A stretch of 64,000 nt of DNA from Pantoea sp. WMus005 (GTDB lineage: Bacteria > Pseudomonadota > Gammaproteobacteria > Enterobacterales > Enterobacteriaceae). This document shows, one piece after another, positions 55,003-63,859 of the stretch (the first letter of the stretch is position 1; every line of letters starts with the position of its first letter). The stretch spans positions 62,001 through 126,000 of the forward strand of contig NZ_JACBXU010000002.1 in assembly GCF_013415305.1 (NCBI RefSeq), given 5' to 3'. Below the pieces are notes generated by a model, which saw only the letters and a program-made list of their open reading frames with translations, was not told where the DNA came from and did no database searches. The translations under genes and the position numbers were made by a program.

Positions 55003-55025
55003 AGGCCCGGCGAACAGCCGGGCCT
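55003..55025 (+). repeat. Hairpin between binding-protein and permease genes
   Basis: AGGCCCGGC and GCCGGGCCT enclose GAACA, 6 bases past the stop. With no T-run, it more likely protects the upstream mRNA and lowers permease expression than ends transcription. Confidence 0.65.
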
Positions 55026-55054
55026 GAGCATCGTTCTGAACCACGAGTAGGGTT

Positions 55055-55927
55055 ATGTTGAATTTAAGCAGCTGGCGTAATTTTCTCTATGTTCTGCCTG
55101 CGGTGCTGGTCTATGCGGTGTTTCTGCTGTTCCCGCTGCTGGCCTCGCTGGGCATCAGTTTTACCGAATGGGACGGCACCTCGCTGCCGGTGTTTAGTGG
55201 CATCAGCAACTACATGCGGATGTTCAGCGATCCGGTGTTCTGGATTGCACTGGGCAATAACGCCATCCTGATGCTGTTCTATACCCTGTTGCCGATTGGC
55301 GTCGGCCTGCTGCTCTGCAGCTTTCTGTATGACACGCGCAACAATAACGAACGCAGTGTGCTGCGCATTCTCTTCTTCCTGCCCTACATCATGCCAATGG
55401 CAGTGCTGGGCGTGGTGTGGCGCTGGCTCTATAATCCAGCGTTTGGCCCCATCGATCAGATATTACGCGCGATCGGATTGCCCCAGCTGGCGCTCTCCTG
55501 GCTGGGTGATTTCACCTGGGCGCTGCCCGCTGTCGGTCTGGTCGCCACCTGGTACTTCTTCGGCTTCTGTCTGGTGCTGTTTATGGCGGGCCTGCAGCGC
55601 ATGGATCCTTCATTGCTGGAAGCTGCCGATCTGGATGGCTCGTCGCGTCGCCAGAAGTTTATGCGCATTACGCTGCCTGGCCTGCGGCCCGAGCTGCGGA
55701 TCGCCCTGCTGCTGACGGTGATCGCCAGCCTGAAAGCCTTTGACCTGGTCTATGTGATGACGCAGGGCGGGCCGGGCACATCAACCATGGTCACTAACAT
55801 CTTTATGTATAAGCAGGGCTTTGACCTGCACTACTTTGGCTACGCCTCCTCGGTGGCGGTGTTCAGCATGATCATTGTTTTAGGGATTAACTATCTGATC
55901 CATCTGGCCTTAAAGGAGCGTTACTGA
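55055..55927 (+). CDS. ABC sugar permease, MalF-type
   Basis: The 290-residue protein has six predicted helices and the permease coupling loop EAADLDGSSRRQKFMRITLPGLRP. Its stop overlaps the start of the second permease by one base. It forms the membrane channel with that protein and the MalK-type ATPase. Confidence 0.92.
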   Translation: MLNLSSWRNFLYVLPAVLVYAVFLLFPLLASLGISFTEWDGTSLPVFSGISNYMRMFSDPVFWIALGNNAILMLFYTLLPIGVGLLLCSFLYDTRNNNERSVLRILFFLPYIMPMAVLGVVWRWLYNPAFGPIDQILRAIGLPQLALSWLGDFTWALPAVGLVATWYFFGFCLVLFMAGLQRMDPSLLEAADLDGSSRRQKFMRITLPGLRPELRIALLLTVIASLKAFDLVYVMTQGGPGTSTMVTNIFMYKQGFDLHYFGYASSVAVFSMIIVLGINYLIHLALKERY

Positions 55928-56742
55928 TGCGAAGCACGCCGGTGATTTCACGCGCGCTGATCTGGATCGTGGCGTTGATGACGATTCTGCCGTTTCTGAT
56001 GGCGCTGATGACCTCGTTTAAAACCCAGATGGAGCTGTTTCAGGGCATCTTCACGCTGCCCGCCTCGCTGAATGTCAAAAATTATGTGACCGCATGGCAG
56101 CAGGGACACTTCAACGTTTACTTCCTCAACTCGGTGCTGGTGGTGATCCCGGTCGTGCTATTCAGCGTGCTGCTCGGCATTCTGGCCGGGTTTGGTTTCG
56201 CCTGGCTGAAGATCCCCGGTAAAAAAGTCATTGGGGCGATGCTGGCGCTGGGGATGGTGCTGCCGAGTGAAGCCTTTATCATTCCGCTCTATCACGAGCT
56301 GCGCTGGATGGGGCTGACCAACACCTATCTGGCTCTGATTCTGCCGCAAATCGCCCTGTCGCTGCCCTTTACCACGCTGATGATTGCCAGCGCGTTTCAG
56401 CAGGTGCCGAAAGAGCTGGTAGAAGCGGCGGTGATGGATGGCGCGTCACGGGTCAAAATTCTGTGGGGCATTCTGGTGCCCGCGATCTGGCCGACCCTGT
56501 CGACGCTGGGGCTGCTGCTGTTTATCTGGACCTGGAACGAATTCCTGATCCCGCTGATTCTGGTCAACAAGGATGAGCTGCGCACGCTGCCGATTGGCAT
56601 GATGTTTTTCCAGAACAAAAACACCATCGACATTCCGGTGTTGATGGCGGGGGCGATGATTGTGATTATGCCGCTGATCGTGGTGTTCCTGATTTTCCAG
56701 CGCAAGTTTATCAGCGGCGTCACCGAAGGGGCCGTGAAGTAA
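55927..56742 (+). CDS. ABC sugar permease, MalG-type
   Basis: The 271-residue protein has six helices and the coupling motif ELVEAAVMDGASRVKILWGILVPAIWP. It pairs with the MalF-type permease and is followed by a GH28 hydrolase gene after about 100 bp, probably in the same operon. Confidence 0.92.
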   Translation: MRSTPVISRALIWIVALMTILPFLMALMTSFKTQMELFQGIFTLPASLNVKNYVTAWQQGHFNVYFLNSVLVVIPVVLFSVLLGILAGFGFAWLKIPGKKVIGAMLALGMVLPSEAFIIPLYHELRWMGLTNTYLALILPQIALSLPFTTLMIASAFQQVPKELVEAAVMDGASRVKILWGILVPAIWPTLSTLGLLLFIWTWNEFLIPLILVNKDELRTLPIGMMFFQNKNTIDIPVLMAGAMIVIMPLIVVFLIFQRKFISGVTEGAVK

Positions 56743-56842
56743 TCTGTGATATCCCGCACGAAACGGCGTACTGGCTACCAGACAAAGGTTTCCCGCGCCG
56801 TGTCGTGCTGCAATTCCTCCTCCTCAATCCTGCGGGAGACGC

Positions 56843-58177
56843 ATGATGCACCTTTCCCTTGCTGATTTTCATCCTGTCGCCGATGGCGAAACTCCGGACA
56901 CGGCCGTGCTGCAACGCGCCATGGATCAGATTGCGGCGGCCGGCGGAGGTCGTCTGACCTTGCCTGCCGGGCGTTATCGCAGCGGTTGCCTGAATCTGCC
57001 GTCTGATTTTGAACTGCACCTTGAAGCGGGTGCGGTGCTGATCGCCAGTCCGCGACTGGCTGACTACCAGGCGGTGCAGGCACTTAGCTGTGCAGAGAAG
57101 TCCCACAACGTGCTGCTCTATGCGCTGGGTCAGCGCAATATCACCCTCAGCGGCACTGGCCGCATCGATGGTGAGGGCGAAGCCTGGTTTGCCGCTGAGC
57201 GGGATGAACAGGGTTATCGCCTGCCGCGCCCTGACCGGCCGCGCATTATTGTGTTTGAAGATTGCGAGCAGGTGACGCTGACCGCCTTTACCATCGTACA
57301 GGCGCCGATGTGGACGGTGCATCTGGTGAGCTGTCGCCATGTGCATATCGACCATCTCACTATCGACAACGCCATGACCATGCCGAATACCGATGCGCTG
57401 GATATTGACGGATGCGAGGCGGTGTTTGTCAGCAACAGTTACCTCAGTGCCGCCGATGACGCTATCTGCATTAAAACCACCCACAAACCGGCCGCGCTGC
57501 GGCGTCCGGCGCGGCAGATTATGATCACCAACTGTCTGCTGCGCAGTTACAGCTGCGCCTTTAAAATCGGCACCGAAACCTGGGATGATGTGGAAGATGT
57601 CACGGTAACCGGCTGCACTATTTTTGATTCCAACCGGGGTATCGGCATTCTGTCGCGTGACGGCGGTGCGATACGCCGTCTGCTGTTCAGTAACCTGACT
57701 TTTGCCTGTCACCACGCGCCGCCCTGTCACTGGGGCAAAGCCGATCCGCTGCATATTTCGGTGCGCCGCCGCGATCCTGCCATCACGCCTGGCATCGTTG
57801 AGCAGGTGCAGTTCAGCAACATGACAGGCGTAGCAGAAGGGGCGGTTAACCTGCATGCGGCAGAATCGGGCTGGATACGCGATGTGGTCATCAGCCAGCT
57901 TCAGATGCGGCAGACTGTATCGCCGATGACACAGAGCCATTACGACGTGCGGCCGCCCTGTAACCCGGACTCCCCGACCGGCATGGGACTGGATAATGCC
58001 TACAAGCTTGATCCGAAAACCGGCGAAGCCTTTGGCGTAGAGCGCTATCCCGGCGGGCTGCCGGGCCTGTTTGCGCGTGGGGTAGAAAACCTGCAACTGC
58101 ACAACCTGGTGATCACACGGCCGGAGCCGTTACCACCAGGCTGGCACCCGGAATGCCTGGTGCAGTTGCCTGACTAA
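56843..58177 (+). CDS. Glycoside hydrolase family 28 (polygalacturonase-like), cytoplasmic
   Basis: The 444-residue beta-helix protein has the GH28 catalytic aspartates in NTDALDIDG (Asp184) and SAADDAICIKT (Asp205-Asp206). The usual GHG histidine region is replaced by SCAFKIGTETW, and the RIK motif is not seen. There is no signal peptide, so it should act on oligosaccharides after ABC import, for example removing galacturonate or a related sugar. The linkage cannot be deduced. Last gene of the operon, its stop is one base from the end of the convergent dehydrogenase gene. Confidence 0.85.
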   Translation: MMHLSLADFHPVADGETPDTAVLQRAMDQIAAAGGGRLTLPAGRYRSGCLNLPSDFELHLEAGAVLIASPRLADYQAVQALSCAEKSHNVLLYALGQRNITLSGTGRIDGEGEAWFAAERDEQGYRLPRPDRPRIIVFEDCEQVTLTAFTIVQAPMWTVHLVSCRHVHIDHLTIDNAMTMPNTDALDIDGCEAVFVSNSYLSAADDAICIKTTHKPAALRRPARQIMITNCLLRSYSCAFKIGTETWDDVEDVTVTGCTIFDSNRGIGILSRDGGAIRRLLFSNLTFACHHAPPCHWGKADPLHISVRRRDPAITPGIVEQVQFSNMTGVAEGAVNLHAAESGWIRDVVISQLQMRQTVSPMTQSHYDVRPPCNPDSPTGMGLDNAYKLDPKTGEAFGVERYPGGLPGLFARGVENLQLHNLVITRPEPLPPGWHPECLVQLPD

Positions 58178-58178
58178 A

Positions 58179-59249
58179 TCACAATGCGGCGGCGATGGCT
58201 GCGCCGAGCTGTTCGGTGCTGGCGCTGCCGCCGAGATCGCGCGTCAGATGCTCTCCTGCCGCCAGCGTGCGTTCAATCGCCTCTAACACCGCATCACCCG
58301 CCGCTTTGTAGCCGAGGTGCTCCAGCATCATCGCCCCGCACCAGATCTGCCCGATGGGATTGGCGATGCCTTTGCCCGCGATATCAGGCGCAGAACCGTG
58401 AACCGGCTCAAACAGGCTGGGGAACAGGCCTTCCGGGTTGATGTTGGCGGAAGGTGCAATGCCGATAGTGCCGGTACAGGCCGGGCCGAGATCGGAGAGG
58501 ATATCGCCAAACAGGTTGCTGGCCACCACCACATCAAACCAGTCCGGATGCAGTACGAAGTTGGCGGTGAGAATATCGATATGATACTTATCGACGCGAA
58601 CCTCAGGGAACTGGCTGGACATCGCTTCGACGCGGCTATCCCAGTAAGGCATGGTGATGGCGATACCGTTGGATTTGGTGGCGGAGGTCAGGTGCTTCTT
58701 CGGTCGGCTCTGCGCCAGCTGATAAGCAAACTTCAGGATGCGATCGACGCCGGTTCGCGTCATTACCGTCTCCTGAATCACCACTTCACGTTCGGTACCG
58801 GGGAACATGGTGCCGCCGACGCTGGAGTATTCACCCTCGGTGTTTTCGCGCACCACATAAAAGTCGATATCGCCGGGCTGACGGTTCGCCAGCGGGGCTT
58901 TCACGCCTGGCATCAGTCGCACCGGACGCAGATTAACATACTGGTCGAACTCCCGGCGGAACTGCAGCAGTGAGCCCCACAGTGAAACGTGGTCGGGCAC
59001 CACATCGGGCCAGCCGACCGCGCCAAAGTAGATCGCATCGAAGGCTTTCAGCTGCGGGAACCAGTCATCAGGCAACATTTTGCCATGCTGCTGCCAGTAG
59101 TCGGCGCTGGCGTAATCGAACCACTCCCAGCGCAGCGGAATGTTAAATTTTTCAGCGGCCGCATTCATCACGCGGACGCCTTCCGGCATCACTTCTTTGC
59201 CAATGCCGTCGCCAGGGATGACGGCAACACGGTGGATTTTATCAGTCAC
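58179..59249 (-). CDS. D-malate/tartrate dehydrogenase (DmlA/TtuC-like)
   Basis: The 356-residue enzyme of the isocitrate/isopropylmalate dehydrogenase family aligns with E. coli DmlA (IPGDGIGKEVMPEG, RREFDQYVNLRPVRLMPGV, VVRENTEGEYSSVGG, GSAPDIAGKGIANPIG). It decarboxylates D-malate or tartrate with NAD+ in the cytoplasm. I placed the start at GTG 59249, with AGGTG upstream and the homologous N-terminus; an ATG at 59330 would run into the divergent LysR gene. The DmlR-like regulator is divergent. Confidence 0.87.
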   Translation of the reverse strand: MTDKIHRVAVIPGDGIGKEVMPEGVRVMNAAAEKFNIPLRWEWFDYASADYWQQHGKMLPDDWFPQLKAFDAIYFGAVGWPDVVPDHVSLWGSLLQFRREFDQYVNLRPVRLMPGVKAPLANRQPGDIDFYVVRENTEGEYSSVGGTMFPGTEREVVIQETVMTRTGVDRILKFAYQLAQSRPKKHLTSATKSNGIAITMPYWDSRVEAMSSQFPEVRVDKYHIDILTANFVLHPDWFDVVVASNLFGDILSDLGPACTGTIGIAPSANINPEGLFPSLFEPVHGSAPDIAGKGIANPIGQIWCGAMMLEHLGYKAAGDAVLEAIERTLAAGEHLTRDLGGSASTEQLGAAIAAAL

Positions 59250-59313
59250 AGGGCACCTTTCCGGTTGATGTTCGAATTGTGTACGCAGTATAACTGTCGA
59301 TTCCGGGGAAATA

Positions 59314-60252
59314 ATGAGGCTGAAAGGCAATCCATTGTTGAATCAAAGTAGAGAATCCCGCACTTCCACCGATGATCTGGCCTTCTTTGTTCGCCTGGCC
59401 GCGCTGGACAGTCTGACCGCGGCGGCGCGCGAACTGGGCCTGTCGCTGGCGGCGGTTAGCAAACGTCTGAGCCAGCTGGAGCAGCGTCTTGGCGTGCAAC
59501 TGCTGCGCCGCACCACGCGGCGGCTGGAGCTGACCCCGGAAGGCCGCCGTTATCTGGCGGGCGCGCGTCCGTTGCTGGATCAACTGGCGGCGCTGGAAGA
59601 GGCAGTGAGCGGTGAAACCGCGCAGTTACGCGGCACGCTGAATATCAACGCCTCATTTGGTTTTGGCCGTCGGCATATCGCGCCCTGTGTTTCGGCCTTT
59701 GCCGCACTGCATCCGCAGCTCTCGCTGTCGCTGCAACTCAGTAGCCAGCCACTTAATTTTCTTGATGCGCATATGGATATCGATATCCGCGTCGGCGAAC
59801 CGCCCGACTCGCGGCTGGTGGCGCGTAAATTGCGAACCAATCCGCGCATCCTCTGCTGCTCACCCGCCTATGCTGCGCGCCACGGTTTGCCCGCTACGGT
59901 GCGCGATCTGGCGCAGCACAACTGCATTTTACTGCGTCAGCACGACAGTGATTTTACGCTGTGGCGACTGACCAGCGGCGAGCAGAGCATCAGCCAGAAA
60001 GTGCGCGGCAGCCTGATCACCAACGATGGTGAGGTGGCGATGCGGCTGGCAATGGATGGACATGGCATTCTGCTGCGCTCGTGGTGGGACGCGCAGCACA
60101 GCCTGGTGACGGGCGAACTGTTGCCGGTGCTACCCGACTGGCAGGCTCCCGATGGGGATATTTTTGCGGTCTGGCAAGCGCAGCGCCAGCTTCCGGCTCG
60201 CATCAATGCGTTTGTGGCGTTTCTGCAGGCGAACCTGCAATCTGTTGATTAA
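59314..60252 (+). CDS. LysR-family regulator, DmlR-like
   Basis: The 312-residue protein has the helix-turn-helix LDSLTAAARELGLSLAAVSKRLSQLE and RTTRRLELTPEG, plus an effector domain with LNINASFGFGRRHIAP and LDAHMDIDIRVGEPPDS. These are shared with DmlR, the activator of dmlA. It is divergent from the DmlA-like gene across 64 bp, so it most likely controls it. Confidence 0.87.
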   Translation: MRLKGNPLLNQSRESRTSTDDLAFFVRLAALDSLTAAARELGLSLAAVSKRLSQLEQRLGVQLLRRTTRRLELTPEGRRYLAGARPLLDQLAALEEAVSGETAQLRGTLNINASFGFGRRHIAPCVSAFAALHPQLSLSLQLSSQPLNFLDAHMDIDIRVGEPPDSRLVARKLRTNPRILCCSPAYAARHGLPATVRDLAQHNCILLRQHDSDFTLWRLTSGEQSISQKVRGSLITNDGEVAMRLAMDGHGILLRSWWDAQHSLVTGELLPVLPDWQAPDGDIFAVWQAQRQLPARINAFVAFLQANLQSVD

Positions 60253-60368
60253 TCATTATTTTATATTGACTGGCGGGCGTGAAAAAGCGTCTGTGGACAG
60301 TTAACATACCGCATTAAGCTGATTCGGTCGGTTCAGGCTGCCGCTGCGTTTACAGCCTTTTTTCTGAT

Positions 60369-60385
60369 GCGTATGATTCTCATTC
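60369..60385 (-). promoter_or_regulatory. Fur-box-like site upstream of the YncE-like gene
   Basis: Read on the minus strand, GAATGAGAATCATACGC matches 12 of 17 positions of the Fur consensus core TAATGATAATCATTATC. It lies 67 bp before the ATG. E. coli yncE responds to iron through Fur, which supports the call. Confidence 0.5.
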
Positions 60386-60451
60386 ATTTCTTTCCTGCCT
60401 GCCCTCTGCGTTGTGGCCAGCCGGGAGAGCAGGTCGATAGGGGAGTTAAGT

Positions 60452-61546
60452 ATGAAAGCGTTGTTCTGCCCGCGTAAAGCGGCGCTCGCACTGGCGATGA
60501 TCACCACCTTTAGCCTGACGGCATGCCACACACCTGCCACCAAAGTGGATGGCAATGCGCCAGTGGTGATGCAGCCCTCCAGTCCCGATAATCTGATTCA
60601 GCGCGAGCTGGGTGACGGGTTGTATGAGATGGCATATCTGCCCGCCAAAAATGCGCTCTATGTTGCCAGTGCGCCGGAGGGTAAGGATATCAGTGGTGGG
60701 ATGATCTACCGTCTTGATGGCACCACGCTGCAGAGCACCGGGACCGGGCATTTCGACCTGAAAAACGTCGGGCTGATTAGCGACCCGGCCGGCAGCGCGC
60801 TCTACGCCACCAACTCGCTGGATGGCGGTATCTCTATGATCGATCCAGAGAACGGTAAGGTGCTGAAACGTCTGTTGTTCGACGATAAAAATGAGAACGG
60901 CTTACCGGTGAGCACGCGAGAGATCTTTTTGCATGACGGGCTGCTTTATGTCGGCGGCGCGGGCGAACCGGGTATGATCTGGGTGGTTGATGCGAAAACC
61001 CTGACGCTGAAAGCCCGGATTAAAAATGCCGGGAAGGATGTCACAGGCATTATCTTCTCGCCGGTCAGTGACCGGATTTATGCGGCGAACGGCAGCGGTG
61101 AAATCCTGGTGATCAATCCGCGTAATCACAAAATCGAACAGCGACTGACGTCAGGCGACGGGCAGGACACTCAGTTCCTGAACATGGCTGAAGATCCCGC
61201 GACGGGACGCCTGTTTGTCACGGATAACGCCAGAACGAAAAATACCCTGGTATTTGATGAGCGCAGCGGCAAGGTAATTCAGCGTCTGGATCCGGCTGAT
61301 TCGATGGGGATTAAGTTTAACGGCAAGCGTAATGAGATTTATATCAGCCAGCGTGAGGCGAAGAAGGTGCTGCAGCTGGATGGAACCACTTATGAAGTGA
61401 AAAACAGCTGGTCGTTTGAGGGGCGTCCAGAGAGCCTGCTGGTCGCACCGGACGGGCAGACACTGTACGTTACGCTGAAGCAGGGCTTCAATGATGACCA
61501 CAGCCATCAGCTTCTGGATGGTGTGGCGCGTATTACGCTGCAATAA
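60452..61546 (+). CDS. YncE-like beta-propeller lipoprotein
   Basis: The 364-residue protein has a signal peptide with lipobox LTAC (Cys near residue 25) and seven-bladed propeller repeats (SAPEGKDISGGMIYRLDG, YATNSLDGGISMIDPENGKVLKRL, YAANGSGEILVINPRNHKIEQRL). E. coli YncE is a soluble periplasmic propeller of unclear role; the lipid anchor here is a difference. The start at 60452 gives the signal peptide. A Fur-box-like site suggests iron control. Confidence 0.83.
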   Translation: MKALFCPRKAALALAMITTFSLTACHTPATKVDGNAPVVMQPSSPDNLIQRELGDGLYEMAYLPAKNALYVASAPEGKDISGGMIYRLDGTTLQSTGTGHFDLKNVGLISDPAGSALYATNSLDGGISMIDPENGKVLKRLLFDDKNENGLPVSTREIFLHDGLLYVGGAGEPGMIWVVDAKTLTLKARIKNAGKDVTGIIFSPVSDRIYAANGSGEILVINPRNHKIEQRLTSGDGQDTQFLNMAEDPATGRLFVTDNARTKNTLVFDERSGKVIQRLDPADSMGIKFNGKRNEIYISQREAKKVLQLDGTTYEVKNSWSFEGRPESLLVAPDGQTLYVTLKQGFNDDHSHQLLDGVARITLQ

Positions 61547-61571
61547 AAACAGGCGGCATCGCTGCCGCCTG
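61545..61571 (-). terminator. Terminator of the DUF1330 gene
   Basis: CAGGCGGCA and TGCCGCCTG enclose a 4-base loop. On the minus strand it is followed by TTTTTATT; on the plus strand it lacks a T-run but still lies just past the YncE-like stop. Confidence 0.8.
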
Positions 61572-61576
61572 AATGC

Positions 61577-61870
61577 TTACTTAGCCACGCCCTCTACCAG
61601 CACCACGCGATAGTTCGCACCTTTCAGGCGGTGCGCTTTGGCAGCCTGATATTCCGGGCTGTCATACCAGGCGTGTGCGGCTTCGCGACTCGCGAATTCC
61701 AGAATCACCACACCTTCCGCTTCCTGACCTTCCAGTGTTTCCAGTTCACCATAAAAGGCGAGAGGATTGATCTGATGATCGCCACGTGCCTGGCCCGCTT
61801 TCTCGGCGTAGATCGCCATTTCGTCCTGGTTCAGGGTGTTATCACGAATAAATACAACGTATGCACTCAC
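61577..61870 (-). CDS. DUF1330 family protein
   Basis: The 97-residue protein is a ferredoxin-like alpha/beta-barrel dimer of the DUF1330 family (AYVVFIRDNTLNQDEMAIYAEKA, EGVVILEFASREAAHAWYDSPEYQAAKAHR). Function is unknown. The start is GTG 61870 with AAGGAG upstream; the open frame beyond it is the end of yghU. It lies 10 bp after yghU and is probably cotranscribed with it. Confidence 0.88.
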   Translation of the reverse strand: MSAYVVFIRDNTLNQDEMAIYAEKAGQARGDHQINPLAFYGELETLEGQEAEGVVILEFASREAAHAWYDSPEYQAAKAHRLKGANYRVVLVEGVAK

Positions 61871-61880
61871 AGCACTCTCC

Positions 61881-62744
61881 TTACGCTTTTTTATCCTGGG
61901 TTTCGGTATCGAAGTCAGCAGCATCATGACGCTCATGCAGCTGATCGGCCGGGTCGCCCATGACGCGGTTGACCTTGCGGCCACGAATAACGGCAGGACG
62001 CTGTGCGATCTCTTTCGCCCAGCGCACTACATTTTTATAGGACTGCACATCCAGGAATTCGGCACTGCCATACTGATCATTCAGCACCATGTTGCCGTAC
62101 CACGGCCAGGTGGCGATGTCAGCGATGGTGTAATCATCGCCGGCCAGATAGCGGTTATCGGCCAGCCGACGATCCAGCACGTCGAGCTGACGCTTCGCTT
62201 CCAGCGTGAAGCGGTTGATGGCGTACTCAATTTTTTCTGGCGCATAGTGATAGAAATGACCAAAGCCGCCGCCGAGGTATGGCGCAGAACCCTGCAGCCA
62301 GAACAGCCAGTTCAGCGTTTCAGTGCGGCCAGCGATATCTTTCGGCAGGAAGTAGCCATACTTTTCCGCCAGATAGAGCAGAATATTGCCCGATTCGAAT
62401 ACCCGAATAGGTGGCGTTGCGGAGTGGTCACTCAGCGCCGGAATTTTTGAGTTCGGGTTCACATCCACAAAACCGCTGGAGAACTGATCGCCTTCGCCGA
62501 TGCGTATCAGCCAGGCATCATATTCAGCATCGTTGACGTTAAGCGCCAGCAGCTCTTCCAGCAGGATAGTGACTTTCTGGCCGTTAGGCGTGCCGAGTGA
62601 ATAGAGCTGTAAAGGGTGTTTGCCGACCGGCAACGCTTTTTCATGGGTGGGACCAGCGAACGGACGATTAGTTTTAGCGCCGTTACCTTTGGCTTCAGGG
62701 TCCCAGGTCCAGACTTTTGCGGGCTGATATGCATTTTCCGACAT
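61881..62744 (-). CDS. yghU: Disulfide-bond oxidoreductase YghU (glutathione S-transferase family)
   Basis: The 287-residue protein matches E. coli YghU in length and sequence: YQPAKVWTWDPEAKGNG at the start, thioredoxin-fold site YSLGTPNGQKVTILLEELL, and RVFESGNILLYLAEKYG. YghU reduces disulfides with two bound glutathiones. The start at 62744 is fixed by the homologue; the frame continues 69 codons further without similarity. The DUF1330 gene follows. Confidence 0.94.
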   Translation of the reverse strand: MSENAYQPAKVWTWDPEAKGNGAKTNRPFAGPTHEKALPVGKHPLQLYSLGTPNGQKVTILLEELLALNVNDAEYDAWLIRIGEGDQFSSGFVDVNPNSKIPALSDHSATPPIRVFESGNILLYLAEKYGYFLPKDIAGRTETLNWLFWLQGSAPYLGGGFGHFYHYAPEKIEYAINRFTLEAKRQLDVLDRRLADNRYLAGDDYTIADIATWPWYGNMVLNDQYGSAEFLDVQSYKNVVRWAKEIAQRPAVIRGRKVNRVMGDPADQLHERHDAADFDTETQDKKA

Positions 62745-62962
62745 AATGAAAGTTCGCCTTATGGTGTGATATTGGTCTGGAGTGTAGCAGGTGCTGCGAA
62801 GGCGGTTTAACTCTGCTGGCTGCGCAGGGGCGTGCTGTAGCGCGCTAATGTCAGGCGGGCTGCGGCATCGGAGAAAAGTGAATAAAAGTGTGTCAGGCGG
62901 CGTGTTTGTTGTCCTGAGCAGAAATTCCCGTGCAGCCAGCCATGACTGCACGGCAGGTCGGT

Positions 62963-63841
62963 TTACAGCAGTTCGCGCTCAATCAGTTCGCGGGTTTCAA
63001 TTGCCTGAACCTTCATTTTTTCCGGATAGCCAAACAGGGATGCTGCAATAATCGGCTCACCACCGACTTTATGGGTGCGGGTAGCAAAACCGGTGTCGCG
63101 CAGCGTTTTGAACAGGGTATCGAAGTCCACTTCGCCTTCGCCCACGCCAACATGCTGGTGGATGGTGGCATCCACGCCTGGCGGGTTAACGATGTAGCGA
63201 CAATGTTTTGTATGGTTCATGGTGTCGGCGATCAGCATGTGCGACAGATCGTCACCGGCATATTCCAGCATCGGTTTCACATCCCCTTTGCCTTTGTCAT
63301 AGAAGAAGGTGTGTGGCGCGCTGTAGATATACTTTACGTTATCGCTGCGGAACGACTTCACGATATCTACGGTTTCGTTGTTCTCTTCGCAGAAATCCCA
63401 CGGATGCGCCTGAATTTCGACGCGGATGCCTTCACGTTCGATGATCGGCAACAACTCTTCCATTGAGCGATAGAACATCTCTTCACAGATTTCCGGTTCA
63501 TTAGGTGTGCCGGAGAGTTCGGTGTTAATCACCTGCACACCCATCTCAACCGCAATCTCAATCATCCGCTTCCAGTTCTTCACCGCTGCCTGACGGCGCA
63601 ACTCATCCGGACCGGACCAGCGATAAACCACAATAAACGAGGAGATCTCCAGCCCGGTGGCGCTTAACGCATTTTTGTACTCGGTGATAATTTCACGGCT
63701 GGCTTTAGGATGTTTATAAAACGGGTTGATCTGCGGATGCGGCGACTGTTCGATATATTTGTATCCCCAGTCAGCCACCTGATGAACCATACGGGTGATG
63801 CCTAAATCTTTAATCACATCCACATCAAAAGCGATTTTCAT
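62963..63841 (-). CDS. Sugar phosphate isomerase/epimerase (xylose isomerase-like TIM barrel)
   Basis: The 292-residue protein belongs to the AP endonuclease 2/IolE-IolI-type barrel family, with metal-ligand patterns in QVINTELSG, VEIQAHPWDF, IADTMNHTKHC and VGVGEGEVDFDTLF. It probably isomerises or epimerises a sugar, inositol or keto-sugar. Its ATG has GGAG 7 bases upstream and lies 18 bp after the stop of the partial gene at the window edge, so both are in one operon. Confidence 0.8.
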   Translation of the reverse strand: MKIAFDVDVIKDLGITRMVHQVADWGYKYIEQSPHPQINPFYKHPKASREIITEYKNALSATGLEISSFIVVYRWSGPDELRRQAAVKNWKRMIEIAVEMGVQVINTELSGTPNEPEICEEMFYRSMEELLPIIEREGIRVEIQAHPWDFCEENNETVDIVKSFRSDNVKYIYSAPHTFFYDKGKGDVKPMLEYAGDDLSHMLIADTMNHTKHCRYIVNPPGVDATIHQHVGVGEGEVDFDTLFKTLRDTGFATRTHKVGGEPIIAASLFGYPEKMKVQAIETRELIERELL

Positions 63842-63859
63842 CTTTCTGCTCCGGGCACA

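Noticed and set aside
61871..61984. N-terminal extension of the DUF1330 protein
   Set aside because: It is the end of yghU read in another frame; GTG 61870 has AAGGAG upstream.
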